The notes under the pieces: generated by a model
The model's input: the letters and a program-made list of their open reading frames with translations, nothing else
Told to the model about the DNA's origin: nothing
The model's database searches: none
Part shown: in pieces, positions 26,675-34,719 of the stretch
How positions within the stretch are numbered: position 1 is the stretch's first letter
Layout of the letters: each line of letters opens with the position of its first letter
Source: an uncultured Candidatus Saccharibacteria bacterium
Lineage (GTDB): Bacteria; Patescibacteriota; Saccharimonadia; Saccharimonadales; Saccharimonadaceae
Length of the DNA stretch: 39,087 nt
Reading direction: 5' to 3'
Assembly (NCBI GenBank): GCA_947306585.1
Contig: CAMZGX010000004.1
Location: 1 to 39,087 of the forward strand
Made by a program: the position numbers and the translations under genes

Positions 26675-27880
26675 TTACGAGAGACCTCTCGACATCAAAT
26701 AGAACAAGGCTTCTTCTGAAATCTTGCCGACACTCGCCTCATGTGCCGCCTCAGCTTCCATACAAGCCACCTTTACTTCCGGAATTGCTTCCGCCTTTGC
26801 CCCCTCGTTCAAAATCAAGCTTTTACAGTCAATAAAAGCCTTAGCGTTCTTTGCGCCTGGCAAAATTTTAGCCAAGGTTCTGGAAATTGAAACGCCATCA
26901 TCCTTGCTGAGACTTTTTGTGTTAATCGTCGAACAAGTGTCTGGCGCTACATGAACAACTTTTGCACCATTATCGATAATTTGGCCCTTACCAGCGAAAG
27001 TTACCCCTGTATATTCGAATTTAGCACCGCGTCCATTTAGAATTGCCATCGGATAAAGCATGGTAATTTTTGATCCAAAACTGCCAGAAATCCACTCTAA
27101 TTCCCCGTCTTCTTCAACAATGGCTCTTTTTGTGTTCAAGTTATACATATTTTTTGACCAACTTTCGACAGTCGAGAATTTCATGTGCGCATTTTTCTTC
27201 ACAAAAATTTCAACTGACCCAGCATGGAGATTTGCCACGTTATATTTTGGTGCCGAGCAACCTTCAATAAAATGCAAACTTGCACCTTCATCTACAATAA
27301 TCAAAGTGTGCTCAAATTGACCAGCACCCGGAGCATTCAAACGATAATAGGACTGCAAAGGCACTTCCACATCAACATCTTTTGGTACATAGATAAATGA
27401 GCCACCACTCCAGACCGCTGCGTGTAAAGCTGCAAATTTATGATCGTTTGCTGGTACAATCTTCATAAAATATTCTCGAACCATCTTTGAATATTTACGA
27501 TCTTTTACCGCTTCTTCCATCGGCAAATAGACCACACCTTGTTTTTCAACCTCTGTTTTTAGGTTATGATAAACCGTTTCCGAGTCGTATTGTGCACCCA
27601 CGCCGGCAAGGCTAGCCTTTTCCGCCTCTGGAATTCCAAGTTCATCAAAAGTCTTTCTAATCTCTTCTGGTACTTCATCCCAGTTTTTAACCATCTCAAA
27701 ATCTGGCTTCACATAAGTCTCAATCTGTTCAAGATTAAGATCGGAAAGATCTGGTGCCCATTTTGGCATCACTAGCTCATTCCAAGCTTTTACCCCTAAG
27801 AGCCTAAGTTCAGTTACCCATTTTGGTTCATTTTTAAGCTTAGCAAGCTCTAAAACGAGTTCTTTAGTTAAACCTTTCAT
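26675..27880 (-). CDS. sufB: Fe-S assembly protein SufB (ORF ends at an in-frame TAA before the conserved C-terminus)
   Basis: GVGAQYDSETVYHN, VPKDVDVEVPLQSYYRLN, GSFGSKITMLYPMAILNG, SISRTLAKILPGAKNAKAFIDCKSLIL, LFYLMSRGLS*. Start revised to MKGLTK (SD GGAGGGGGAGAAATG). Confidence 0.92.
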   Translation of the reverse strand: MKGLTKELVLELAKLKNEPKWVTELRLLGVKAWNELVMPKWAPDLSDLNLEQIETYVKPDFEMVKNWDEVPEEIRKTFDELGIPEAEKASLAGVGAQYDSETVYHNLKTEVEKQGVVYLPMEEAVKDRKYSKMVREYFMKIVPANDHKFAALHAAVWSGGSFIYVPKDVDVEVPLQSYYRLNAPGAGQFEHTLIIVDEGASLHFIEGCSAPKYNVANLHAGSVEIFVKKNAHMKFSTVESWSKNMYNLNTKRAIVEEDGELEWISGSFGSKITMLYPMAILNGRGAKFEYTGVTFAGKGQIIDNGAKVVHVAPDTCSTINTKSLSKDDGVSISRTLAKILPGAKNAKAFIDCKSLILNEGAKAEAIPEVKVACMEAEAAHEASVGKISEEALFYLMSRGLS

Positions 27881-28641
27881 TTCTCCCCCTCCTGACAAAT
27901 TTCGCTTAAGATCGTCTTAAATCCTTGCTTCTCGACTCGTTTAACCAGTCCAACATCACCAACCGCTGTCACTTGCCCCTCATTTAGAAGAACCGCCTTA
28001 GAAGGCTTTAGGTGCTTTAAAACACGCATATTATGGGTGATGATTAGGTATGAACAACCGCTTTCCTTCTGGTAATCTGCCAATATCTTTGAAATTGTCG
28101 CACCAGCATCAACATCTAGACCAGAATCAATCTCATCCAAAATCACTAGCTTTGGCTTCAAGGTTAGCATTTGCAAAATCTCATTTTTCTTCTTTTCACC
28201 CCCTGAAAAACCAACATTTAATTCCCTTTCTGAGAACCAAATATTTTGTCCGAGTTTCTTTGCCTGAGTTGTGATTTCTTCACGTACTGAATCTAGTGGA
28301 ACAAATCCACCTTTCTTCTCTTCCATTACTGTGCGCAACATTTCGGTCGTCGTCACACCCGGTACTTCCACTGGATTTTGGAAGCTAGCAAAAATTCCAA
28401 GCATTGCTTTTTTATCAACTGAAAGTTTCGAGATGTCTTTATTTAAAAACTTAATCTCACCCGAAACTTTAAATTTTGGATTACCCATAATTGCCGCCGC
28501 CACCGTTGATTTTCCAGCACCGTTTGGGCCAAGTAAAACTACTGTTTCATTTTTATCAACCGAGAATTCGACCCCGCACAAAATCTTACGCCCAGAAACC
28601 GAGGCGGTAAGATTCGATAAAGATAGTAATTTTTGGGTCAA
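27877..28641 (-). CDS. sufC: Fe-S assembly ATPase SufC
   Basis: VVLLGPNGAGKSTVAAAIMGNP, NVGFSGGEKKKNEILQMLTLKPKLVILDEIDSGLDVDA. Confidence 0.95.
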   Translation of the reverse strand: MTQKLLSLSNLTASVSGRKILCGVEFSVDKNETVVLLGPNGAGKSTVAAAIMGNPKFKVSGEIKFLNKDISKLSVDKKAMLGIFASFQNPVEVPGVTTTEMLRTVMEEKKGGFVPLDSVREEITTQAKKLGQNIWFSERELNVGFSGGEKKKNEILQMLTLKPKLVILDEIDSGLDVDAGATISKILADYQKESGCSYLIITHNMRVLKHLKPSKAVLLNEGQVTAVGDVGLVKRVEKQGFKTILSEICQEGEK

Positions 28642-28691
28642 AAATCCTCCTCTTTTCTCTATTTTACCACCCCGTCCCCCTAGCTCAAAAC

Positions 28692-29657
28692 TTAAGCTTT
28701 ATCCCAGTCGAATCCGTTGCCAAAATGGCCGTATTCTGCGGTCTTAGCATAAATTGGACGGCGCAAATCGAGGTATTCGATAATGCCGTTTGGCGTCAAA
28801 TCATATCCTTCAATTTCTTCGGCTTTGCCGTCAATAATTACCGTCTTTTCAAGTGGCTCATTATAACCAATTGCATAAGCAAGTCTCACCAAAACTTCAT
28901 GCGCGTTGCGCTTCTTCAAATAATCAACCGCAATTCTACGTGCAATATAAGCAGCTGAACGGTCGACTTTTGTGGCGTCTTTACCAGAGAAACAGCCACC
29001 ACCAATTGCTACTCTTGGACCATAGTTATCAACGATTAGTTTTCTACCAGTCAGTCCAGTATCAGCATCGAATCCACCTTGGTTCCAGTCACCAGCTGGG
29101 TTGATATGAAGTTCAAGTTTTCCTTTCAAACCTCTTTCCTTCACAAATTCGAGCACCTTTTTCTCAAGGTCAGCTTTACTGACATTTTGGAAGCTTGCCA
29201 CAATCGATTCGACATTGCCCTTTGGATCCAAAGTCACCTGAGTCTTACCGTCATATGGATATTCCGCGTATATAAATTGATTCAATCTACGCGCCAAAAC
29301 TACCTCAAGCGGCAAAAGCTCTGGTGTTTCGTCTGTAGCGTAACCAATCATAATTCCCTGGTCACCAGCACCGCCAGTATCAACGCCCTGCGCAATTTCT
29401 GGTGATTGCTTCACGATCTTTGTGTGTACCTCAACTTCTGGTCCTGCAATTTCATGTACGATTGCTGGAATATCAACTTCGCCAGTTGATGTAATTTCAC
29501 CAGTCACAAATACTACGCCGTGTCCACCACAAGTTTCAGCAGCTACACGTGAATATTTATCCTGTTTTAAATATGCGTCCAAAATCGCATCCGAAATACG
29601 GTCACATAATTTATCTGGGTGTTTTGGAGAAACGCTCTCCGCGGTTCGATAGAACAT
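28692..29657 (-). CDS. metK: S-adenosylmethionine synthetase
   Basis: TAESVSPKHPDKLCDRISDAILDAYL, GAGDQGIMIGYATDETPELLPL, GGCFSGKDATKVDRSAAYIARR. Start revised to MFYRTAES (SD AAAGGAAAGATATG). Confidence 0.97.
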   Translation of the reverse strand: MFYRTAESVSPKHPDKLCDRISDAILDAYLKQDKYSRVAAETCGGHGVVFVTGEITSTGEVDIPAIVHEIAGPEVEVHTKIVKQSPEIAQGVDTGGAGDQGIMIGYATDETPELLPLEVVLARRLNQFIYAEYPYDGKTQVTLDPKGNVESIVASFQNVSKADLEKKVLEFVKERGLKGKLELHINPAGDWNQGGFDADTGLTGRKLIVDNYGPRVAIGGGCFSGKDATKVDRSAAYIARRIAVDYLKKRNAHEVLVRLAYAIGYNEPLEKTVIIDGKAEEIEGYDLTPNGIIEYLDLRRPIYAKTAEYGHFGNGFDWDKA

Positions 29658-29758
29658 ATCTTTCCTTTCTTTGGTCGGAATTACCACCTTGCAAGCTTAT
29701 CAGGGCATGTAGGTTGGTAGAGAGTCATCAGGCCGATCCCTCGTCTCTTTCTTGATAT
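29655..29758 (-). promoter_or_regulatory. SAM-I-family riboswitch upstream of metK
   Basis: Minus strand ATATCAAGAAAGAGACGAGGGATCGGCCTGATGA...AAGGTGGTAATTCC...GGAAAGATAT matches the SAM-I pattern ('AUCAAGAGAGG.GGAGGGACUGGCCCGAUGA...AAGGUGCUAAUUCC...GAAAGAU'). Confidence 0.87.
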
Positions 29759-29801
29759 TAAATTGTTAATGTATATTCATCTTATCATAGTTTTTAAATA
29801 T

Positions 29802-29831
29802 AAAAAAGCCCCCAAATTTGGGAGCTCTTTT
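29802..29831. terminator. intrinsic terminator
   Basis: AAAAAAGCCCCCAAATTTGGGAGCTCTTTT. Confidence 0.7.
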
Positions 29832-29833
29832 AT

Positions 29834-30769
29834 CTAGTATAGAATGCTTGTAATATTGACTTCTTCATTATTAACAATGAATTTGAACCATTTGAGATTC
29901 AGATACTCTAATGCGACCATGCGCGGTATCAAAACTGCTTTCGGCCATTCTTTCATGAACAACTGGACATTAAAGTTTTCTTTCGTGGTATATCTAAGCT
30001 CAGCACCTACGGGTACACCCTCTCCGCGATACATTTTGAAATTTCCAGGTTCACGATACATCCTGAACTCTGTTGCCGTAATTTTGGTTTGCTCTCTCGT
30101 CAAATCATCTAAAGCACGTTTAATACGTACGCCGGTTGTATCGAGTTTGTCTGCCAAAATTAAGACTGCATCAACCGCGGTTTTAGTATCCAATCCAGCC
30201 GAATGATTACTGATCGCATGATAGATTAAATAAATATCACCTGGATCAATATCGATGGTTCTGTCATTTAAATACTTACTTGCCATCTCTGCTGAATGTG
30301 CAGCATGATTAGATAATTGATCAGCTAAACCAATATCATGTAAATATGCTGCGATTTTAAATAACAGCTTTTCACGTTCAACTGATTCCGGCTTCACATA
30401 CCCAAAAGCCACAAACTGGTCCAAAAGACTTAAGCCGATACTTGTAACACGCCTTATGTGTCCAAAGCCATGATCAGCGCCAAATTTTGGATTCGGATGA
30501 TCCTCACACTTGTGCTCGATCTGATTAATAAAACTCTTCGGTCTTTTGGTAATTGCGCCAGATTGTATATAATCATACACTGTCTGCAGTCGCTTTAATA
30601 TGAACGGACAAAAGTCCGGTACATGATTACCATTACCAACCTCAGTTTCGCCATTTGTTACGTCTTGATGTCGACATACAAATTTCTTTTCATCATCACT
30701 CGATCGACGACAATACGGACATTCTTTACATTGTTCAATAGCTAAATTAATTTTTGCAATATTTTGCAT
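29834..30769 (-). CDS. HD-domain protein with N-terminal Cys cluster
   Basis: CKECPYCRRSS...FVCRHQD...FCPF; DHGFGHIRRVTSIGLSLL...IAAYLHDIGLADQLSNHAAHSAEMA. Start revised to MQNIAKI (SD GGAGGTGGGCAAATG). Confidence 0.75.
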   Translation of the reverse strand: MQNIAKINLAIEQCKECPYCRRSSDDEKKFVCRHQDVTNGETEVGNGNHVPDFCPFILKRLQTVYDYIQSGAITKRPKSFINQIEHKCEDHPNPKFGADHGFGHIRRVTSIGLSLLDQFVAFGYVKPESVEREKLLFKIAAYLHDIGLADQLSNHAAHSAEMASKYLNDRTIDIDPGDIYLIYHAISNHSAGLDTKTAVDAVLILADKLDTTGVRIKRALDDLTREQTKITATEFRMYREPGNFKMYRGEGVPVGAELRYTTKENFNVQLFMKEWPKAVLIPRMVALEYLNLKWFKFIVNNEEVNITSILY

Positions 30770-30915
30770 TTGCCCACCTCCTACTAAACTAGATTTTAAT
30801 GTGCGAATAAAAAAAGTGGCTTTACCACCATTTCTGATATTATACCATTTTCCCCTATTCATCTCAAGCATAAGCTCTTTCCTATATCTATTAGGTTTGC
30901 TATAATACCTTTAAT

Positions 30916-31392
30916 ATGTTTCTAAAATTCTTGATTGTATTTCTAGTTTCAATGGTGCCATTAATCGAACTTCGTGGCGCCGTTCCAATTGGTGTTGGCT
31001 TTGGTCTTCCAGAATGGGCCGTCATGATCGTTTCTATGATCGGCAACTTTATTCCCGTTCCTTTCATCTTCTTCTTTGCTCGTCGTTTCCTCGAATGGGG
31101 CACTACTTGGAAATGGAAGAAAGGCAAAAAGTTCTGCAAATGGTGCCTTAAAAAAGGCGAAAAAGGCGGCGAACAGCTCCTCAAAAAAACCGGCGACAGC
31201 ATTTACATCGCACTTGCACTTTTCGTTGGTATTCCAGTTCCTGGTACTGGCGCTTGGACCGGAACTTTAGCTGCTAGTATGCTTGATCTTGATCGCAAGA
31301 AAAGCTTCATCGCCGTAGCTGCCGGACTCATCCTAGCTTGTTTAATTATGACCGCTCTTTCGCTCGGCGTTCTAAAAATTATCGGCCTATAA
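30916..31392 (+). CDS. small multidrug export protein family (Sm_multidrug_ex) membrane protein
   Basis: MVPLIELRGAVPIGVGFGLPEWAVMIVSMIGNFIPVPFIFFFARRFLEW, GIPVPGTGAWTGTLAASMLDLDRKKSFIAVAAGLILA. Confidence 0.85.
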   Translation: MFLKFLIVFLVSMVPLIELRGAVPIGVGFGLPEWAVMIVSMIGNFIPVPFIFFFARRFLEWGTTWKWKKGKKFCKWCLKKGEKGGEQLLKKTGDSIYIALALFVGIPVPGTGAWTGTLAASMLDLDRKKSFIAVAAGLILACLIMTALSLGVLKIIGL

Positions 31393-31422
31393 AAAATACC
31401 CCCTTAAAAGGGGGCATTTTTT
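31391..31422. terminator. bidirectional intrinsic terminator
   Basis: AAAAAATACCCCCTT aaa AGGGGGCATTTTTTA. Confidence 0.85.
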
Positions 31423-32656
31423 ATTTCTTTAGTCCGAGTGATTTTAGTGAAATCTTTGCGACCGAGAAATTAATTGCGTTCTTTTGGAAGGCCTTCGATG
31501 CTACATAAGTTACTAGCATTGAGAAGATACCGATTTCAATAATGCCGAACACAAACTCATACCATGGTAAAAGACCAAAGGCATTTCTCAGCATCATTGC
31601 GATTGGCGCTGAAAGTGGGAAGTATGACAAGAAGTAAGTCATAAAGTTTGGTTCGCTAGACATCACTGCGCTGATGAACATTAATGGCAATACCATACCA
31701 ACCATCACAATACCGACATATTGCGATGCTTCGCGAGCAGTTGGGACCATTGCACCAACCATTGTACATGCACCTGTGAAAAGGAAGTATGAGAACACGA
31801 GCAATGCGAGGTTTGCCAAAATTGTTACTGGATTAAACTCAATGTTACTAAGTACACCCGAAATCATCGGATTATCTTTGTAGATAAATGCTGCAATCAA
31901 AACTGGAATTAAGAATACAATCATTTGCAAGAATCCAAGTAAAATCAAAGAAATAATTTTACCAATGATTAATTCTTTTGAGCTGACAGCTGTGAGAATC
32001 ATTTCCGAAATACGGTTCTCTTTTTCTTCTACTACTGCCATCAACATTCTGTTACCAAAGACACAGATCAAGATGTAGAAGACACCAAGAACCATGATTG
32101 GAATCACTGCTTTGCCGAGTAAGTTTGAGACTTCACCGCTCTCATCGAAAGTTGTCATATCAACGTTGACTGAGTTAGTTAAAATTACAATATCTTTTGC
32201 GTCAACACGAGTTGAAGCTGATGCCATTAAAACGTTTCTAAGGTTTGCTGATGAAGCTGAGAAAAGTGATGCATCATCAGTTTGCTTCAAATAGCCTTCA
32301 GCCTTTTTAGTCTCGACAAAGTCAGCTGGAATATAATAATATTCCCCAACTTCGCCTTTCTTGACTTTTTCGATTCCCTCATCTTTACTATCGACTTTAA
32401 TGATTGCTTCATTCAAAACTGCATCCGCCAAGACACCAGCTTCATCCGTAATTGCGATTACATTTTCACTAGTCTTTGCAAGCTGTTCTTCGGCACTTGA
32501 TTCAGCCATATAGCCAGATAGTGCTGAAAGGCCGATGATACCTACCATCAAGATTGGAATCAAAAGTAATGAAATCCAAAATGATGGTTTTTTAAGTTGA
32601 CGTACAACTTCAAATTTTACGACTGTTTTAATCTTATTCATTTGCATCCTCCCCAT
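31421..32656 (-). CDS. ABC-2 type permease (NatB-like)
   Basis: Multi-TM ORF with large extracytoplasmic loop; ENRISEMILTAVSSKELIIGKIISLILLGFLQ. Confidence 0.85.
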   Translation of the reverse strand: MGRMQMNKIKTVVKFEVVRQLKKPSFWISLLLIPILMVGIIGLSALSGYMAESSAEEQLAKTSENVIAITDEAGVLADAVLNEAIIKVDSKDEGIEKVKKGEVGEYYYIPADFVETKKAEGYLKQTDDASLFSASSANLRNVLMASASTRVDAKDIVILTNSVNVDMTTFDESGEVSNLLGKAVIPIMVLGVFYILICVFGNRMLMAVVEEKENRISEMILTAVSSKELIIGKIISLILLGFLQMIVFLIPVLIAAFIYKDNPMISGVLSNIEFNPVTILANLALLVFSYFLFTGACTMVGAMVPTAREASQYVGIVMVGMVLPLMFISAVMSSEPNFMTYFLSYFPLSAPIAMMLRNAFGLLPWYEFVFGIIEIGIFSMLVTYVASKAFQKNAINFSVAKISLKSLGLKK

Positions 32657-33365
32657 AAACTTTTACAAAAATTTGATCAAAACTCATGCCGTTAAATTGT
32701 TTCTTAATATCTTTTACCGAACCATAGGCATGGACTACGCCATTTTTAAGAAGCAAAGCTGAGTCGCAAAGACGTTCAACTTCATCCATATAATGCGTAA
32801 TCATAATAATGGTTGTGCCCTTTTGATGAAGCTCATCAATAATATCCATCAAAAGTTTGCGGTTTACTGGGTCAAAGCCTTTAGTTGGCTCATCAAGAAT
32901 CAAAAGTTCTGGATCACCCATAATGGTAATACCGAGCTGAACTTTTTGTTGCTGACCAGTCGAAAGTGTTTCGATTTTTTTGTCAGCTTTATCAGCAATA
33001 CCAACGCGCTTCAAATATTTCAGTGACCATTCTTTTGGATTTTTAAGTCCCTTAAGCTCACCAAAATAAACCATTGTATCGATGACTTTTTCCTTTTTAT
33101 AAAGTCCTCTTTCCTCTGGCAAATAGCCAACGGTTGCTTTTTCTGGAGTATATCTTTCACCATTAATTAAAAGTTCACCTGCAGTTGGTTCATACAAACC
33201 AAGCAAGGTTCTAATGGTGGTAGTTTTGCCGGATCCGTTTGATCCGAGCAAGCCAAAAATTTCACCACGTTTTACTTCGAAAGACATGTCTTTAATTACT
33301 GTCTTTTTATTAAACGCAATCTTGAAGTTCTTGACCGTAATTATATTCTTTGAAACCTCACTCAT
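32634..33365 (-). CDS. ABC transporter ATPase (NatA-like)
   Basis: GLLGSNGSGKTTTIRTLLGLYEPTAGE, ETLSTGQQQKVQLGITIMGDPELLILDEPTKGFDP. Start revised to MSEVSKN. Confidence 0.92.
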   Translation of the reverse strand: MSEVSKNIITVKNFKIAFNKKTVIKDMSFEVKRGEIFGLLGSNGSGKTTTIRTLLGLYEPTAGELLINGERYTPEKATVGYLPEERGLYKKEKVIDTMVYFGELKGLKNPKEWSLKYLKRVGIADKADKKIETLSTGQQQKVQLGITIMGDPELLILDEPTKGFDPVNRKLLMDIIDELHQKGTTIIMITHYMDEVERLCDSALLLKNGVVHAYGSVKDIKKQFNGMSFDQIFVKVYGEDANE

Positions 33366-33417
33366 AGTCCTTTTATTATAACATGAGCAAGATAAAATCT
33401 TAAAAGTCATAAAATAC

Positions 33418-33445
33418 TTGCATATATTTCACTTTATGGTATAAT
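33418..33445 (+). promoter_or_regulatory. sigma70-type promoter of 79-aa ORF
   Basis: TTGCAT-16-TATAAT. Confidence 0.6.
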
Positions 33446-33491
33446 AATAAAGTCCAATTAGGTCAAGTCTTATACATAAGGAGGTAGTGTT

Positions 33492-33731
33492 ATGGGAAGT
33501 AACAGAAGTTGGGACGGGACTTTTGATAGTTCCAAAGAGGCTGATCGCAGTGTTGAGGAGGCTCTCCTTGACATCATGGAAGGTAATGAAATCGGTAAAG
33601 CAACCGATGACGGTGGTCTAATTAAAGCAAACGCCGACGGAAGTTGGGAAATGTTTGGACCATCCGACGGACCTAAGGGTCATTACCATTTCGGCAGAGA
33701 CAAAGACGGAAATTATTTCGGACACGGCTGA
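33492..33731 (+). CDS. 79-aa orphan protein
   Basis: SD GGAGG, ATG ORF, strong terminator 14 nt downstream: complete monocistronic unit. Confidence 0.75.
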   Translation: MGSNRSWDGTFDSSKEADRSVEEALLDIMEGNEIGKATDDGGLIKANADGSWEMFGPSDGPKGHYHFGRDKDGNYFGHG

Positions 33732-33744
33732 TATTTAGCCGTCT

Positions 33745-33766
33745 GGGCGCTACGGCGCCCTTTTTT
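33745..33766 (+). terminator. intrinsic terminator
   Basis: GGGCGC tacg GCGCCC TTTTTT. Confidence 0.95.
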
Positions 33767-33784
33767 CATTTCTGTTTTTGACAT

Positions 33785-33808
33785 AAAAAAATTGGACTCT
33801 CGTCCAAA
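33785..33808 (-). terminator. intrinsic terminator after tRNA-Asn
   Basis: Minus: TTGGAC gaga GTCCAA TTTTTTT. Confidence 0.85.
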
Positions 33809-33809
33809 T

Positions 33810-33884
33810 TGGCTCCCGGGGCCGGGCTCGAACCGGCAACCTCGAAGTTAACAGCTTCTTGCTCCACCATTGAGCTACCCGGGA
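33810..33884 (-). tRNA. tRNA-Asn(GTT), CCA encoded
   Basis: TCCCGGGTAGCTCAATGGTGGAGCAAGAAGCTGTTAACTTCGAGGTTGCCGGTTCGAGCCCGGCCCCGGGAGCCA. Confidence 0.95.
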
Positions 33885-33905
33885 TTAACCTTTCCTATTA
33901 TATCG

Positions 33906-33935
33906 CAAAAAATCCTCTTTTTCAAGAGGATTTTT
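33906..33935. terminator. intrinsic terminator
   Basis: AAAAAATCCTCTT tttc AAGAGGATTTTT. Confidence 0.8.
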
Positions 33936-33938
33936 AAC

Positions 33939-34649
33939 TTAATCTTTACTCTGTATTGATTCGATAATTTGCTTAGCGATTTTTACAGCTTCCTTATAAT
34001 CTTCAGTCTGGTCACCAAGCACACAACCGTTACCATAATTAGTATTTACATAGTACTCGTAATCGGTAGTTTTTAGATAGCGCTTGATTCCCTCATAAAC
34101 CGCTGGACTCTTCTGCCAATCTTCGTGTGCGCCACTTGGATTCCATCTTTGGACTTCGCCGAGGAAGAATGGATATTGTTCGTAAGCATCCTTGCCGCCA
34201 CAGATATTTACGTCATAGACTTTACCGTCTTTTGCGATACCAGTAATATAAATTGCACCGTCAAAGACTTCACTGCTTTCGCCAAAGGCAATATCGGTTA
34301 CACCTTCAGGATATTCGAATTTAATTTCCCAACCTTTTGGTTCAAGATATTTTTTTGAATCAACGACCGTAGCGGTACCAGAATCTTCAGTTGCCAAACC
34401 TTGAGCATCAATTTCGATTGAACGTTTTGTGCCAGTTGCTTGAATAGTTTTCTTCTCAACCGCCGAGTTCTGTTCCTCATATTTAGCAAGGTCAGTTTTA
34501 AGACGAGAAAGCTCATCTTTTAACCCATTGTTTTGGGCAATTTGTACGATAAATAATACTAGGAATAATGCTGCTGCAGCTGATGCACCGATCAGTCCAA
34601 TCATTACCCCGTTAACTTTTTTTCTTATACCTAGGTCATTGTTTTCCAT
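33939..34649 (-). CDS. single-TM anchored extracytoplasmic protein, unknown function
   Basis: MENNDLGIRKKVNGVMIGLIGASAAAALFLVLFIVQIAQ, then coiled coil and soluble domain; SD AAGGATTTTTCTATG supports this start. Confidence 0.7.
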   Translation of the reverse strand: MENNDLGIRKKVNGVMIGLIGASAAAALFLVLFIVQIAQNNGLKDELSRLKTDLAKYEEQNSAVEKKTIQATGTKRSIEIDAQGLATEDSGTATVVDSKKYLEPKGWEIKFEYPEGVTDIAFGESSEVFDGAIYITGIAKDGKVYDVNICGGKDAYEQYPFFLGEVQRWNPSGAHEDWQKSPAVYEGIKRYLKTTDYEYYVNTNYGNGCVLGDQTEDYKEAVKIAKQIIESIQSKD

Positions 34650-34719
34650 AGAAAAATCCTTATGCTTTAATAGTAACACAAAAGATGATATAATTATAGG
34701 GTTAAAATAGAGGAAAAAT

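Noticed and set aside
26675-26677. Selenocysteine or programmed stop-codon recoding at the sufB stop
   Set aside because: The codon is TAA, not TGA, with no obvious stimulatory context; a nonsense mutation or sequencing error is more likely, though readthrough is left open in the finding.
32634-33410. Upstream start for the ABC ATPase (MTFKILSCSCYNKRT...)
   Set aside because: The extension crosses the promoter; MSEVSKN at 33365 sits directly after TATAAT and AAAGGA.
33492-33731. UGA recoding to Gly (as in some CPR lineages)
   Set aside because: This ORF ends in TGA right before a terminator, and the sufB frame ends at TGA coupled to sufS; the sufB internal stop is TAA. Standard code 11 fits.
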